Below are positions 23,545 through 35,495 of a DNA stretch of 64,000 bases, piece by piece (positions within the stretch are counted from its first letter, which is position 1; every line of letters begins with the position of its first letter). The translations under genes were made by a program, and so were the position numbers. The notes beneath the pieces are model-generated. The model made no database searches. It was not told the origin of the DNA and was given only the letters and a program-made list of their open reading frames with translations. The stretch is from Laburnicola sp. R22_1 (lineage: Eukaryota > Ascomycota > Dothideomycetes > Pleosporales > Didymosphaeriaceae), in contig JACONQ010000005.1 in assembly GCA_014281115.1 (NCBI GenBank), forward strand, positions 1,860,001 through 1,924,000. The letters are read 5' to 3'.

Positions 23545-24040
23545 TCAGTTATAGTTCCGCCTCTCGGCCGCCGCATCGATTTCGCGCTGCGCTCGGTTCT
23601 CGTGTGCGGTCTGCTGCAACGTCTGGGTGCGCGTCTGTTTCTTCTGCTCTTCGAGCCTCTTCGCCAGATCTCCCGTCACGGGCTTGTTCGCGCGCGCCTA
23701 GTGGTGATGCATCCGTTAGCCACACGTCTGCCTTTCACATGCACACCGTGGTCGTCATGGGCTTGGTCTGCAACTTCAGACTACGCACCTCTGCTGCCGC
23801 CGCGGCTGCCGCTCTCGGGTCGTCCGCTCCATCACTCCCTCCCGTGCCCCCTACCGTCCGCCCAGGCCCCGTCACCTTCGGTTTTGACTTGGATCCGCCC
23901 TCATTCGCGATGCGCGCGGGGACTGACGCTTTCGTTGCGGGCGCAGTAGGCGCTGGGGCGGGCGTAGGCGCTGAGCCGAGCGTCCGTCCTGCGCCCTGGA
24001 AGTTCTCGTCTTTCGACTCTTTGCCGCAGAGGTTGCCCAT
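23545..24040 (-). CDS. small N-myristoylation-candidate fungal protein, two exons
   Basis: Exon 1 is 24040-23789 and exon 2 is 23697-23545, with a 91-nt GT-AG intron in phase 0; the product has 134 residues. The start MGNLCGKES is a textbook N-myristoylation context (Gly2, small residue at 6) with Cys5 as a possible palmitoylation site, so attachment to the plasma or vacuolar membrane is likely. The middle is Ala/Pro/Gly-rich. Exon 2 is a charged helix (LAKRLEEQKKQTRTQTLQQ) ending in RRNYN. I recognise the overall pattern from other ascomycete genomes as a conserved protein of unknown function. It is divergent from the C2H2 gene at 24632, sharing about 590 bases of upstream DNA. Confidence 0.82.
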
Positions 24041-24631
24041 CGCAGCGTGGAGGCGAGTGGGAGAAGGGAGGGGGGTGGAGAGTCGGCGAATGACGAATGG
24101 GCGCCGCGCGGAGGTGACAGAGCCTCGGGCTGGGCACGGGAACGGGCGGGGTCCGCTGTCCTCCGAGGAGCCGTGGGCGACGGCTACCGACTTATATAAA
24201 CTTCGCCATGACAGCTGGACGGAGGTCCTCGCATGTCTACCACGCGTCTGCCCAAGGCGACTGTTCCAAGGCTGGAGAGAGGCCAGGTGCGAAGTCCGGC
24301 GGCGAACCGGGCGGCCAATGGCGAGCGGAGGTATGGCCTTAGTCAGGGTCGGCCTAACGAAATGCGCTCTCGACGCCGCATTCACTGGCAAGCCTCCAAA
24401 CACTGGACTCTTCTGAAAGCGCAGACCGGTCGTAGATTCTGAAAAGAACAGAACTGATGGGCTTGCAGCATCTCCTTCACCCACCGGCCCATTCCCCTTC
24501 GTTCACCTTTACCTTCGTCGAGGCAGGCACGTCATACTGAACCGTGGGCACCTTGATGTCCAGCACCTTAGCTTGTAGGCTCTCCAATTTTCCAAAACTT
24601 CTGCGTGCTCTCGCCCTCCACCGCCGCCAGA

Positions 24632-26752
24632 ATGGCTTACATGTCTCAAGGAAACGACTGCGACTCGGCATACGGCGGCGACGACGATCTCTTCTGGCCA
24701 AATCCCATGTTCCCATTGCCCGCGCCCTTGGCAGGTTCTAAGCGCCAGGTGAACAATGTCGTGGGCGAACCTACGACCGCAGTTTCAGCCGCCGAGGCCG
24801 GGCCCTGGAGTGACCATGGGGGCCCAGGTGCCCTTAGTACTCGCGATCGAAAGCCCGGCTGTCCTTCCTGTGAAGATGGGCGTCCGTCCAAGCGCCAGGC
24901 TTCGGCGCACAAGGTAGGCGAGTATCACAACGTGGCCGCCGACCAGGCCATTTCGAACTCGAGCCAGCAGTTCCCCGACACTTGTTTCGAAGCCTTCTGC
25001 CAAGGACACGACGACTGGGACGCACCCTCGTGCAACTCACCCTGCGCCGTGCCGTGCCCTGGTGAGGAACACTGCTCGGATGAGGATGCATGCTGGGATC
25101 CTCATTGCGACCAAATCTGCCCGAACCAGTGCGCCGATTCCTGCGTCGATCCTGAGTGTGAGAAAACGGCCGCTGTTGTTGATCCATGCTTCCGTCAGAC
25201 GTGCGATGCGCAACCATGCCCGCTTGGAGATCCGGACGACCAGTGTCACCTCACGCACTTTGCGCCTACCCCCGCGAACACCGTTTATTGCTATGATGAT
25301 AGCACATGTCCCTTCCAGAAGCGACAACAAGAGTGCGCTTCTCGTTTCCCTGGCCACGAGATGTTTCCCTGTTACTCTCACGACCATGAGAGGTGGGACC
25401 ATCACCATGCACCAGGCCCAGCTTCAGGTGCGGTTACACCCGTCCTGTCACCTGGCAATTACACCTCCATCGAAAGCACTTTCAGCACTCCGGCACCCTC
25501 CCAACTAAACGGTACACGGTGCTACCTGGACATCCCTGCCGAGCATTGTCACATCGATAATTCGTGCTGTCATGGCCCCTCCCGAGCATGTGGTGACTAC
25601 CCCAACGCTCCCCAAGAGCTCATCGATCATTTGCATGCTTCCACTGCCCAAGGTAACGGGCTAGCTAATAACTTCTCGCACTTTGCGTTGCAGACCAGTC
25701 AGCCTTCTGGGACCTTTTCCCTAGCACCCTCGACTCCTGGCACTAGTATATTTGACAACAGCCCCCACGATTCAATGTCCGGGTTCAATGGCGGTTCATG
25801 GCTGCTTCCGCACTCTCTTTACTCTGATGCTTTCCAGAGCGCAGGGTTAAAAGCCATCAAATTTGACTTCGACGTGTCGGCTGCCCGGGACGATGCATTC
25901 AAGCCTGAAGTACGGCTCTCGGATGTGTTGCTATCTCCAGACAGTATACCTAGACTAGATTCCGGATCAGCAGTCGATGCCACGGCAGGCAGTTCGCAGT
26001 CTTGCATTTGTAAATGGCAACATGCTCCCGGCGTACTCTGTCTCGCCAACTTCCCCAGTTCGGAGACTCTACACAAGCATATCAAAACGGCGCACGTCGA
26101 GAATTGCGCACATTGCGTCTGCCAGTGGGAAGGCTGCGAAGCGTCAACGAAGGACTTTAAGCAGCGCTCTAAGCTATCTCGCCACCTGCTTGCGCATGCC
26201 GGACACCGTCCGTACGCATGCAGTTTTGAGGGCTGCAACAGGACTTTCGCTACCAACCAGGCGAAGGATAACCACGAGCGGACACACACGGGCGAGCGCC
26301 CTTATGTGTGTGACCGATGCGGCTATACCACAACTACGCATACGCAGTTGCAGACCCACATCTCGGCGCTGCATGAGGGGAAGAAGCCGCACAAATGTCG
26401 CTTTTGCGACTTTTCCTGCGCAGATAGTTCGAACTTGAGCAAGCACGAACGTACGCATCAGGTAAGTCATGATGGTGCCATACCATCACAGGCCTAAACT
26501 GACATCCTCCAGACCCTCCGACCCTACCGCTGTCCGCATTCCGGTTGCACCTTCAAGCCCGACTGCCGCTGGGAGAACCTAAAGCGGCACCTGCGCCGCT
26601 CAGGCCACTGTCCGCAGCTGCTTATCGAAGGCAGCGAAGAGGCGAAGTCGTACCGCGAGAACGTCAAGCGCGAGACGGAGGAGTGGAACAAGCGCGCTGG
26701 CGAGAGCGCCATAGTGAAGATGGGGAGGAGGAAGAGGGGGTCTTCATCGTGA
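24632..26752 (+). CDS. C2H2 zinc-finger transcription factor with Cys-rich N-terminal region, two exons
   Basis: Exon 1 is 24632-26461 and exon 2 is 26513-26752 (51-nt intron, phase 0), giving 689 residues. Start is the first ATG in frame. Residues 118-206 are unusually Cys-rich, with repeated short patterns such as CWDPHC, CPNQC and CVDPEC and a CPSCEDG at 77-83. The centre is Ser/Pro-rich. From about 458 to 660 come tandem C2H2 fingers: a degenerate first finger ending HIKTAH, then CQWEGC, YACSFEGC, YVCDRCG, KCRFCDFSC and, across the splice site, YRCPHSGC. TGERP-type linkers join the central ones. Such proteins bind DNA in the nucleus. The target is unknown. The Cys-rich head may bind metal or be a redox sensor (inference). 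Confidence 0.9.
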
Positions 26753-26852
26753 TTTCTCTCTTTGTGGTTTCTTTTGGGACGGCTGGAATTCGGAAATACC
26801 CTTGATGACAGATGGAGAGGCCCATGGGTCAGATGACTTTGATGACTGTCAT

Positions 26853-27133
26853 GATAATATCGTAGCAGGTGACAGGGCGGGTGGCTTCAGCCGGTTGTCC
26901 CCTGCGTTCTCCGCATATACTAGTACTGAAATACACAGGACAGATAATATTGTAGCAGGTGGCGGGGCGGGTGGCTTGAGCTGGTTGCCCATTGCGTTCT
27001 CTGCATATGCATGCTGGTTACGAAATACACACGACAGATAAGGTTGTAGCAGGTGGAAGGCAGGTCGGATGGCTTGAACTGGTTGCCCCCTGCCTTCTCT
27101 GCATATGCATGCTAGTAACGAAATACACACGAC
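26853..27133. repeat. three-copy minisatellite, about 90-96 bp units
   Basis: Three imperfect direct copies begin at 26853, 26943 and 27037. Each opens GATAA...GTAGCAGGTG and closes near GCATATGCATGCT...AAATACACACGAC. They lie downstream of the zinc-finger gene, probably in or after its 3' UTR. No open frame is preserved between copies. Confidence 0.85.
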
Positions 27134-28087
27134 TATGAATTGCATCATATTCTCTCGTCTTACCAGTCTGTCCCGTATAGTATGTCTCTGACCTCGACGC
27201 CTCCCAACCCCGCTGGTGTGCAAAGAAGTAGTTGCGCCAAAGGATCATCCACTTCCATCACGGCGTAGCCATTATAGATGTACTAAACCTACCTCCCCCC
27301 ATTTGCAATCCCAACATCTTTAACAACGTAGATCTATCTGCCCCTATAGAATTGTCACATGCATGAATGATTTCCAATGTTCTCTGTACCCTCGCCTCCA
27401 ACCCATGCCCATGTCCATCCATCTCCCTTCCTCTCCTTAAATGCACACCTCGTTTTCTTCCTCTTATACTTGGCACTCTATCATCCACAATACCTCCTGC
27501 TCCTTCCGCGACACGCTCCCCCTCATTTCCCGACCCAAACTCCGCAAAAAGAATCTAGTTGCGATTCCCTCTTCCGCATGCGGCGTCGCGGCGGATAGAT
27601 CCGCAGTCGTTGTTGTACGTACAGTCGACAGCCGACACAGGGCGATGAGGTGGTTATGTTAGTAGGGAGAGGTTGGCGTGGAGACGGGTGTGGGGAGATA
27701 AGGATAGAGGGGGTGCTGGAGGAGATTGGGCCGTTGTTTGTTGAGTTGGAGTGGACGTTAGATAAATCCGGGGATTTGCGCGTTTTCTTGCTGTACTTTT
27801 TTTTTCGTGTTCTCGTCTGAGGTTTTAGAGTGGTGTGTTGGAGAGGCATGAGGAGATTTTTGGGGGATGCGGATTTTGTGGTGGGTGCTAGATATGTGTG
27901 TGTGTGTGTGTGTGGAGTAGATTAAGGATGCGAAATAGGATCCGATTGAACAGCCTTGGTCGGGTGGATAGATGGTACGTGTATATACGATAGAAACGAG
28001 GCGAGGTAGAATGTGCAATCTGACAGGTAAACAAGTCCCCGCGGATATATTTCTCCAAGGTTTCCCAATACAGCGTGATGTACACTC
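27134..28087. other. gene-free interval
   Basis: No supported gene. Contains a (GT)n microsatellite at about 27894-27914 and pyrimidine-rich stretches. It includes the 3' non-coding region of the MFS gene to the right. Confidence 0.45.
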
Positions 28088-30200
28088 TTACCTCCTCGTA
28101 TCCGCAACCTCTACATCAGGCACCCGCTCCCGCTTGCCATCCTTCTCAGCCAGCCCCAGCTCCACTATGGGATCTACCTCCCTCACGTTCCTTCCCACAC
28201 CACCCGCAAAACCAGCGAACAGAAACGGCCCAGTCATAACCATACCCTTATTCTCCTGCTCGTTGACCGTCCCATCCTTCGCAACCTTCTTCGGACTGCC
28301 AATCCAAACATTCCCCACAAAACCCGCCGCAACAACACTCAATCCCATAAAAGGCAACACCGAAATAAAAGCCCACATGACCGCTCTGGCCGCAGCGTCG
28401 CGTACTGATTCCCGCACGGCGAGCGGCAGACCAGCAAGAGCCTCGAGATTAGACAGCCCGGCGTTAGGCGTCAACGACGACCCGGCCCCAGCATCGATAT
28501 TACCAAGGTACTCGGAGAACTTATTCGCAAACACGGCGCCCATCATCGAAATACCAATCGTCTCGCCAAGAGGAAGCGTAAAGCTGAGCACACTCTGCAT
28601 CGCCGCCATTCGCGCGGGCCATATCCCCGCCGCGTGCAGAACAACAGGCATGAAGCGGAGTCCCGTCCCCGCACCTGCAACGGCGAGGAAGACGCTCACG
28701 AGCGTCGTGTGCCGCACGGAAATAGCCCATGTCATTGCGCTCAGGCCGGCTGCTTCGACGATGGAGCCCACGAAGAGCGGGTAGAAGGTTTGTTTTGGCC
28801 AGTGGTTGCACATGTACATGGCGGAGTAGACACCGATGCCTAGGCCGGGCGTGTAATAGAGCAACTGCACGCCGGCTTTGGATGAGGTGTAGCCCTCGGC
28901 TAGCTGCCAGTAGTACGAGACGAAGTAGAATGCTGAGACGAGCGAGATGCCGGCGGAGAAGTTGATGATCATTAGGAGTGAGGTGTCTTTCTTGCGGAAC
29001 AGGGTGGAGGGAATCATGGCGACTTGGCGGGGAAAGATGCGCGTCATGAGGCGGCCTGGTCCGAGGAGGTACTCGTGGAGGAAGAAGACGACCAGGAGCA
29101 TACCGCCTATTACGAAAGGTGCCACAGTTGCTGCTGAGCTCCATGGATACGCTGTGCCGCCCCATTGTACCGCGAGGATGATGAGACCGATGCCGAAGAT
29201 GAAGGTTATGATGCCCACCCAGTCGATTTGGCGTAGACCGGTAATATACCCTGTCCGCTTTGAGTCGCCTGGCTCGAGTGTAACACGGCCTTTGACGAGG
29301 TCTTTCCGCATGAGGAAGAAGATGAGTGCGTGTGATAGTACAGCGATTGGGATGGGAACGACGAAGCAGTACCTCCAGCTGGAACGAGAGAGGTAACCCC
29401 CCATGACAGGTCCAACGGCGTAGCTGGGTTGGAACATTAGCAAAACACTTCGCATGGTGGGGCCCAGTATTGATGGCGTAACTCACCTGATCCCATTGAT
29501 CAATCCAAAAACAGTGTTATTCATCGAGTTATCTGCCAGACTCATTCCGTCGGAGAGCACGATGCGCGTCAAGTTCATGATACCTGCGGCACCTAAACCC
29601 TGCAAAGCCCTGCCTAGCAGAAGCATCCCCCAAGTGATCGACGATGCGCATAGCACGCTACCAATCAGAATCCAAAACATCTGGAATTGCAGTGCGAAGT
29701 GACGACCATAGACGTCGGCAAGCTGGCCGGATGCCGGTACGAAAGTCGTGAAAGTGAGCGTATACGCGGCGACTATCCAGTTGAAGCTCCCACTTAGTTG
29801 GTCTGGGGTTGTTAGAGTGGCGGTCTCGGATACCAAGTAATAGCAACTTACTCAAGTGCGAAGAAATAGTGGGTATTGCCGGCGCAACGATGGTAACGTC
29901 GACTGAGGCGAGGAAGTTCGGTAGTATCAGCCCGAGGATCATTTGCCATCGATGGTTTCTTATCCTTTTCTCTTCTTCCCTAGCTCTGTCGTTCTCAACC
30001 GTAGTCCCCACAGGGAGAGAATTGGTGGATTGAAAAGTATGAGCTCCATCACCAGACAGCAGTTCGTGCCTGTCGCTCTTCGATGAAACGGGATGAGCAA
30101 CTGGAGCCAGGTGGATGTCATCTGCTGTTGAGAATCCCTCTTTTTCCGCTTTTTTCTCGCCGACCTTCCGTCCGATGTACTTGAACAGCATGTACGCCAT
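28088..30200 (-). CDS. MFS drug:H+ antiporter, DHA2 (14-TM) family, three exons
   Basis: Exons 30200-29852, 29802-29487 and 29423-28088 (introns 49 and 63 nt) give 666 residues. The hydrophilic first 85 residues are cytosolic. TM1 carries FLASVDVTIVAPAIP (Asp at 101), typical of DHA2 transporters. The MFS loop motif appears as GQLADVYGRH at about 142-151 and a RALQGLGAAG motif lies in TM4. The remaining hydrophobic segments suit 14 helices. Proton-coupled export of drugs or metabolites from the plasma membrane is the family role; the substrate cannot be read from sequence. No biosynthetic cluster is nearby, so general detoxification is as likely as metabolite export. Divergent from the TMEM19 gene, 562 bases apart. 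Confidence 0.93.
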
Positions 30201-30762
30201 TATATAAGAGGGCGGAAAAGGTCTTGAATTGACGACGAAGAGAATGGATCAAGTGACGAAGGGAAGAATGGAGAGGCCTTGACGCCACAGCCTTGTAAGC
30301 AGCATCTTATACATAGTCATCGCGTTGTCTCTATACTTATCTGGGTATGCTCAGCGCCAAAGAGGCTGAGGCTCCTCCCGAGGTCGATCATAGCTTGCAG
30401 TGGAGCGGTGGGCATGTAAGAAATGCACGGACTCAACCACCGCGAAGCATGCCCAAATAGGTAATCGGTTAACCCAACAGCCGACGGAAACGGGCGAAGC
30501 ACATGAGCAAAATCAACGCTCCAGTTTTTGTATACCACAAGGGAACTGACATTGAATGCACTGTATACTTTGCGATTGGATGACTCGGCAGGCTGAGAGG
30601 GTTGCATGGAGTCGAGCAAGAAAGGCCGCCAAGGAGCGAAGCGTAGGGCTGTCGGCAACGGCAACTTCCCCGGCACCACCGGGGCCCGCTGGCATTTCGT
30701 CATTGCAGCCCTCCGCCTTCATCCACCATCCCTACTGGCCCCCACTCTGTTGCTACTTGAAC

Positions 30763-31964
30763 ATGAAGCCCATCATAGCCGTACCGGCAACTGCTGCGCT
30801 TGTGTTTCGAGCTTGGTCTAGAAAATCCCTTACGCCGCTTGGGATCTTCGCAGCCGTCCTGACAGCCACTGTGCATGCCGTGCACCCATGGGCGGTGTTT
30901 TTCGCTCTGTTGGTCGTCTTCTTCCTCGCTGGGACGTCTGCGACGAAGGCATGTAACTCTAAGACCGCGGCGGCGGCAACAACAGCTAACAGTTGCATAG
31001 GTCAAGCATGAAACCAAAGCGAAGCTCACGCAGTCTGCGAACGGTGCGGCTGCCGGCGAGGGTGCCCGAACACACATCCAAGTACTGGCCAACTCGTTAA
31101 CGGCGTCTGTTTTGATATTACTGCATACATGGCAGCTGCACAAAGAGGGCTCCTACGCAAAGGATGACCAATGCTGGCGGCGGGGAAGCGATGTCCTGGT
31201 CGTAGGCATAGTTGCGTAAGCTGCACTGCTCGCCGACTTGGGCCACCTGAAGCTCACAATGTGCTAGTAACTATGCTGCCACATGCGCCGACACGTTATC
31301 TTCAGAGCTCGGCATCCTCTCGAGATCGAAGCCCCGCCTCATCACGGCGCCATGGCGTGTCGTCCCGCCCGGCACCAACGGCGGGGTATCCATGGCTGGC
31401 CTGGGTGCTGGGCTACTTGGAGGAGCCATCATCGCGTCTGCTTCGACCCTTTTGATGCCTTTCTGCGACGATTGGAGCTGGGGTGACAAGATCAAATACA
31501 CACAAGCTATGGCACTGGCCGGCCTCGGTGGGTCTTTCCTGGACTCATTCCTTGGAGCCGTCCTCCAGGCAAGCGTCGTCGACGTCCACTCCGGAAAGGT
31601 CGTAGAAGGTGTAGGTGGGAGGAAAGTACTGGTCCACGGGCACCCGATGCATTTTAATCCCGCGGCTGAGCTTCGGAGCAAGGTGGTCAGCTACGAGGAA
31701 GGCAAGGATGCGGTCGCGAAGACTTCGGCAGTGGATTCCAGTCAAGACGATTCGATCAAAGTGACGAGGACCATGCAGAAGGCTGGAGCTAGCGGGACTG
31801 CTGTTGCTGATGCACAGCACGAGAGCCGCAAGATTGCGGTTGGGACGGACATTCTCGACAATAATGGTGTGAATTTACTCATGGCGGCTATGGTGAGCGT
31901 AGGAGCAATGCTAGGAGCGTGCGTGATTTGGGATCTGCCATTTAGCAGCATTCTCTCTCTATAG
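30763..31964 (+). CDS. TMEM19/DUF92 integral membrane protein, three exons
   Basis: Exons 30763-30948, 31001-31215 and 31268-31964 give 365 residues. The family signature is clear: MKPIIAVPATAALVFRAWSR at the start, SRKSLTPLGI, a SELGILSRSKPRLIT motif after the second splice, and PPGTNGGVSMAGLGAG. Several hydrophobic helices fit a multi-pass membrane protein. The plant homologue VTE6 is a phytyl-phosphate kinase and bacterial DUF92 proteins belong to the same CTP-dependent kinase-like family; the fungal role is not established. The first intron (30949-31000) starts with GC (GCATGT) and ends with AG. GT donors nearby all give a frame with an early stop, so a GC-AG intron is the best reading. 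Confidence 0.9.
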
Positions 31965-32304
31965 ATACAACAGTATGTCAAGAATACACCGAGCTTTCAC
32001 CTTGCAGATGGACCTTGAGATAATTCTCGGGCATGGCTCGCCGATATTCGTTTTGGGAAGCTATGGTGCCAAGACACTAGGCCGCGCCTGCATTCCGTGC
32101 ACTACTAGTAGTGTAGCCTGGAGCTCCGACACTCACCCACGTCGATAGAAGAGCAGCTCGCCATTCTAATAAGCTCGCCTGATCTCACCATATTCTCGCC
32201 TCCCTTGCTCTTGACCTTCGACAATACACTCAGTCCTCTGAAAGCGGCTTCGTCAATAGCTAATTCGCCATAACCAACACGCGCACTTTATCAAACCCGC
32301 CGAA

Positions 32305-32928
32305 ATGGTATGCTACCTTCCATAGAGCTCCATATACATGCAAGCTCACCGGAGACTCCAAAACTAATACATCCAGTCTCTCCGCTTCATCCCCCAGAAG
32401 GCTCACCCCACCGCCACCTCGCTCGAGACGTCCGCGCCCTCGGCACCCGGCGTGCACGACACTCTGCGCTCGCGCCTCGCCCAGACATCAACGCCCGCCA
32501 CCCTCAACCCATCCACCAAGTCGGTCGAGCTCCAGTCCGCACACCCGCTCGAGGCGCGCCTCGTACAATGGCGCGAGACGCAGGACCGGTTGAAGATGGA
32601 GATGCTGAGGCGCCAGTTCGGCATTGCAGAGCCTATCAGGAGGGGCATGGAGCTCAAGATTGCGCGGGAGGGTGAGTGGAAGCCTGCTGTTTTGGGGGGC
32701 TCGAGTGGGGTGCACAGGGACATTTTGGAGGGGAGGGATTGTGAGGTTGGCTGGGAGGATGTGTTCGTTGGTAAGTTGACCCGGGTATACGCTAGAGATT
32801 GTGTGGAGAGTCCGGGAGAGGCGTCTGGGGTGTTTGAGACAAAGCTAATACGTTGAGCAGGCAATGAACTCCGCGAAGTGCCGGACTTCCATACCGAGAT
32901 GGAGTCGAAGATGAAGATGAACTGGTAG
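32305..32928 (+). CDS. ump1: proteasome maturation factor Ump1, three exons
   Basis: Ump1 is the short-lived chaperone of half-proteasomes that helps 20S core assembly and is degraded as the first substrate. The first coding exon is only the ATG (32305-32307), followed by a 69-nt intron. Exon 2 is 32377-32770, and after a 90-nt intron exon 3 is 32861-32928, giving 154 residues. Diagnostic segments are HPLEARLVQWRETQD, RRGMELKIAREGEW and the C-terminal HTEMESKMKMNW, the usual Ump1 end. Length is as expected. The single-codon first exon is supported by the immediate MSLRFIP start, typical of fungal Ump1, and a CTAATAC branch-like site before the acceptor. Confidence 0.95.
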
Positions 32929-33761
32929 AGAAGCGGGTGGGTGGGTTCTGGGATGCGATGAATCAAACGATAGACATCATCATACGACTGCGAGATGAGC
33001 CCTAGTTTCCGGAGGCAGGCAGTCGGTCTACCACCTACCGTGGTCTAAGACATATAGCACACAATGAAGAGACACGATATCTCGCCACCCCAACCAGGGC
33101 GCTCTCAGAAGGCTTTGAAGATGCCCTGCACCCTCTGAACCATGCTCGCTTGACTTGGCCTGTGAGATGCTGACAGTACATGCTAATGTCAGCTGGCGGT
33201 TCCACCAATGACGCTGCTAGCGGCGTGCAGGGAGCTCAAACACGGTGAAACGTGAATTTGGGTAGACAATCCAACTGCAGGGCATTACTTTCCAGAATCA
33301 ATGATACCACGGCAGAGTATCTAAAGCTGCCTACAGAGTGTCCAGTCTCTTTCGCTGCCCACTCGATAGATCATACATGCAGAATCCGCAGGGTTGGCTT
33401 ACGTAAAGCGCGCAATCATGATTCACTGTCCAGGCAGTGGTCGAGTGTGGAGAGGCGATCCTGATCCAGATTGCGGAGAATAAGGCCGCTGGCCGCCACG
33501 CCAGACGCTCCAGCCTCCAAGCCTCCTAGCAGCCGAACACCCGTGCTCGATCCTCCCGGGCTGACTTCCTTCCATTCAGCGCCAGCATCCCCATACAAGT
33601 AGCTACCTGGCCGCTCGACTGCGTGACATCGTGGCTTTATTCTTTCGCTGGGCCTCCTCCTCAGCAGCAGCCCATCAGCCCCCTCAGCGCCCTCTCCAGG
33701 TACTCCCCTCGCTTGGCCATCGTCGCTCGCTCGCGTTCCGCCCCGACGGGCCTCCCTAGCC
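32929..33761. other. gene-free interval
   Basis: About 830 bases between two plus-strand genes. No supported gene. The last 300 bases are C-rich and probably include the promoter of the ubiquitin-fold gene. Confidence 0.45.
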
Positions 33762-34807
33762 ATGGCCTCCGCCGTCGACGCTTCAGCGCAGGCTGCGCAG
33801 CCCACAGCCTCGGCCTCACGCCCGCCCAGCGGCCACGACGGCGTGTCGCGCAGCCCCGTTGAGATGAAGTCGCTCCCAGCATCCGCATCCGCCCCAGACG
33901 CACTCGCGCACACGACAGAGACGCCCAATGCCGCACCAATAGACACACAGACGCCACAGATACAAGAAGCGCATCCTCAAAAAAGCACCGAACCCACATT
34001 CACCGCCGCTGCCCCCTCAATACCCGCGCTTCCGGTCGATCTGAGCCGCAGCGAGACCGAAGCGATCGGCCCTTCGACCGACACCCCCGCTGCCAACCCA
34101 GACAGCTCCAATGGGCCCGTCGTCGTCATCATGCTGCTGCTGACGACGGGCGCACGGCATCCGTACAAGATCGACGAGAGATATCTTAAGAAGCGCAACG
34201 TCTCGGTCGAGGAAATGGACCCCTACAACATCAGTGTCTACACACTCAAGGAGCTGATATGGCGGGATTGGCGGGATGGTTAGTACTCCTACATGCATCT
34301 ATCATGTCTCCACAAACCGCGACATCGCGCGACCTGGCCTGCCTCGCCCTGACGAGCGTATGCCGAGGAGCGGTCGAAACTACATGGCGCAGGCATGAGA
34401 TCAGGCTAACATTGCCACAGAGTGGGAGCCCCGACCGACATCGCCGAGCTCGATACGACTAATACACTTTGGCCGTATGTTGGATGACAAAGTGCCGTTA
34501 AAAGGTAAGCACCGAGTCCCTCTTATTGCTGAGGTTGGCGTGGCGCTGCGCGGAGTCCGCACTGGATCCCGTCATCCATATCCATCCACGAGCCTCCGTG
34601 AGAATAGGCTATCTGTGCTCCAGTTTCGCGCCTCATGTACTAACTTGTATAGAATGCCGGTTCCAGACCGAAGCCCCCAACGTTGTGCACATGACGGTCA
34701 AACCGCAAGAGATCGTCGACGAGGAAGACGCAAAGACCGGTAAGGCCGGTAATCGAAGAGACGCTGATGAGGAAACTCATGCTGGGTGCCGGTGTGTCGT
34801 CCTATGA
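33762..34807 (+). CDS. prenylated membrane-anchored ubiquitin-fold protein (UBL3/MUB type), three exons
   Basis: Exons 33762-34278, 34421-34504 and 34653-34807 (introns 142 and 148 nt) give 251 residues. Residues 1-115 are Ala/Pro/Ser/Thr-rich and disordered. From about 118 a ubiquitin-like fold of the Rad60-SLD_2 class follows: VVVIMLLLTTGARHPYKI, LIWRDWRDEW, RLIHFGRMLDDKVPL and HMTVKP. The C-terminus is CRCVVL: a CaaX box CVVL whose final Leu favours geranylgeranylation, with a second Cys two residues before it. In animals and plants this family (UBL3, MUB) anchors at membranes, binds E2 enzymes and helps sort proteins to vesicles. There is no Gly-Gly end, so it is not a conjugated modifier. 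Confidence 0.88.
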
Positions 34808-35495
34808 AGGACTTCCGCTCGCGTTACCGGCGCGACTGTACGGCCAAGCGCGGTTCCTGTGCCAGATCCTGGGATGGGAATTGCGAGGCTCTGGTCGGAC
34901 TGATAAAGATCTACACTGTGTGTTCAGGACACACGATGCAGCCACGGAAAGTTTGCGGGCCCTATGGTGCACCGGCGTTAGCATCGGTGTTGACTGAGGA
35001 CGGCGGCCCTTTATGCCCATCAGTCAGTAATACCCACTACCGGCTTGTGCAATTGGCATCGCAAAAAACGAGCCATTGGTTTCCCTCGTCGCGCTTGTGG
35101 CGGGTTGGCGCATTGGGATATCGCGGGACACCTTTCTTTGGTGGTTCATATCACGCATTGCTCCTTATCTAGGTACATTGGTTGTGCATATTGGGTTTTC
35201 CCTGTTTAGCGGGCTATTATTCTGTTGTCCAAGTAGCGTTAGCGTTTCGCAATGGCATTCATTGCTTAGCCCACCGAACTATGCGGGGGGAATAGATAGT
35301 TAGTTTGGCATCAACTCGTGTTCTTCGATGGCGTAGACGAGTGCATTGGTCAAGCCAAGATGTGTTGATCCGTACCCCTGCCTGCGTCATCGCTTAAGCT
35401 CGTCAGTCCACCTCACCTCAAGCTCCAAGCTGCCCACGGCAGCACCAGCCCGCAAAAAGACCCCGCGGCTGTCCAGTTGCAGCTCAACATCCAAG
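34808..35495. other. gene-free interval
   Basis: About 690 bases. Short overlapping open frames only. The segment just before 35496 stays open in frame upstream to 35346, but it reads as Ser/Pro-rich leader sequence. Confidence 0.45.
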
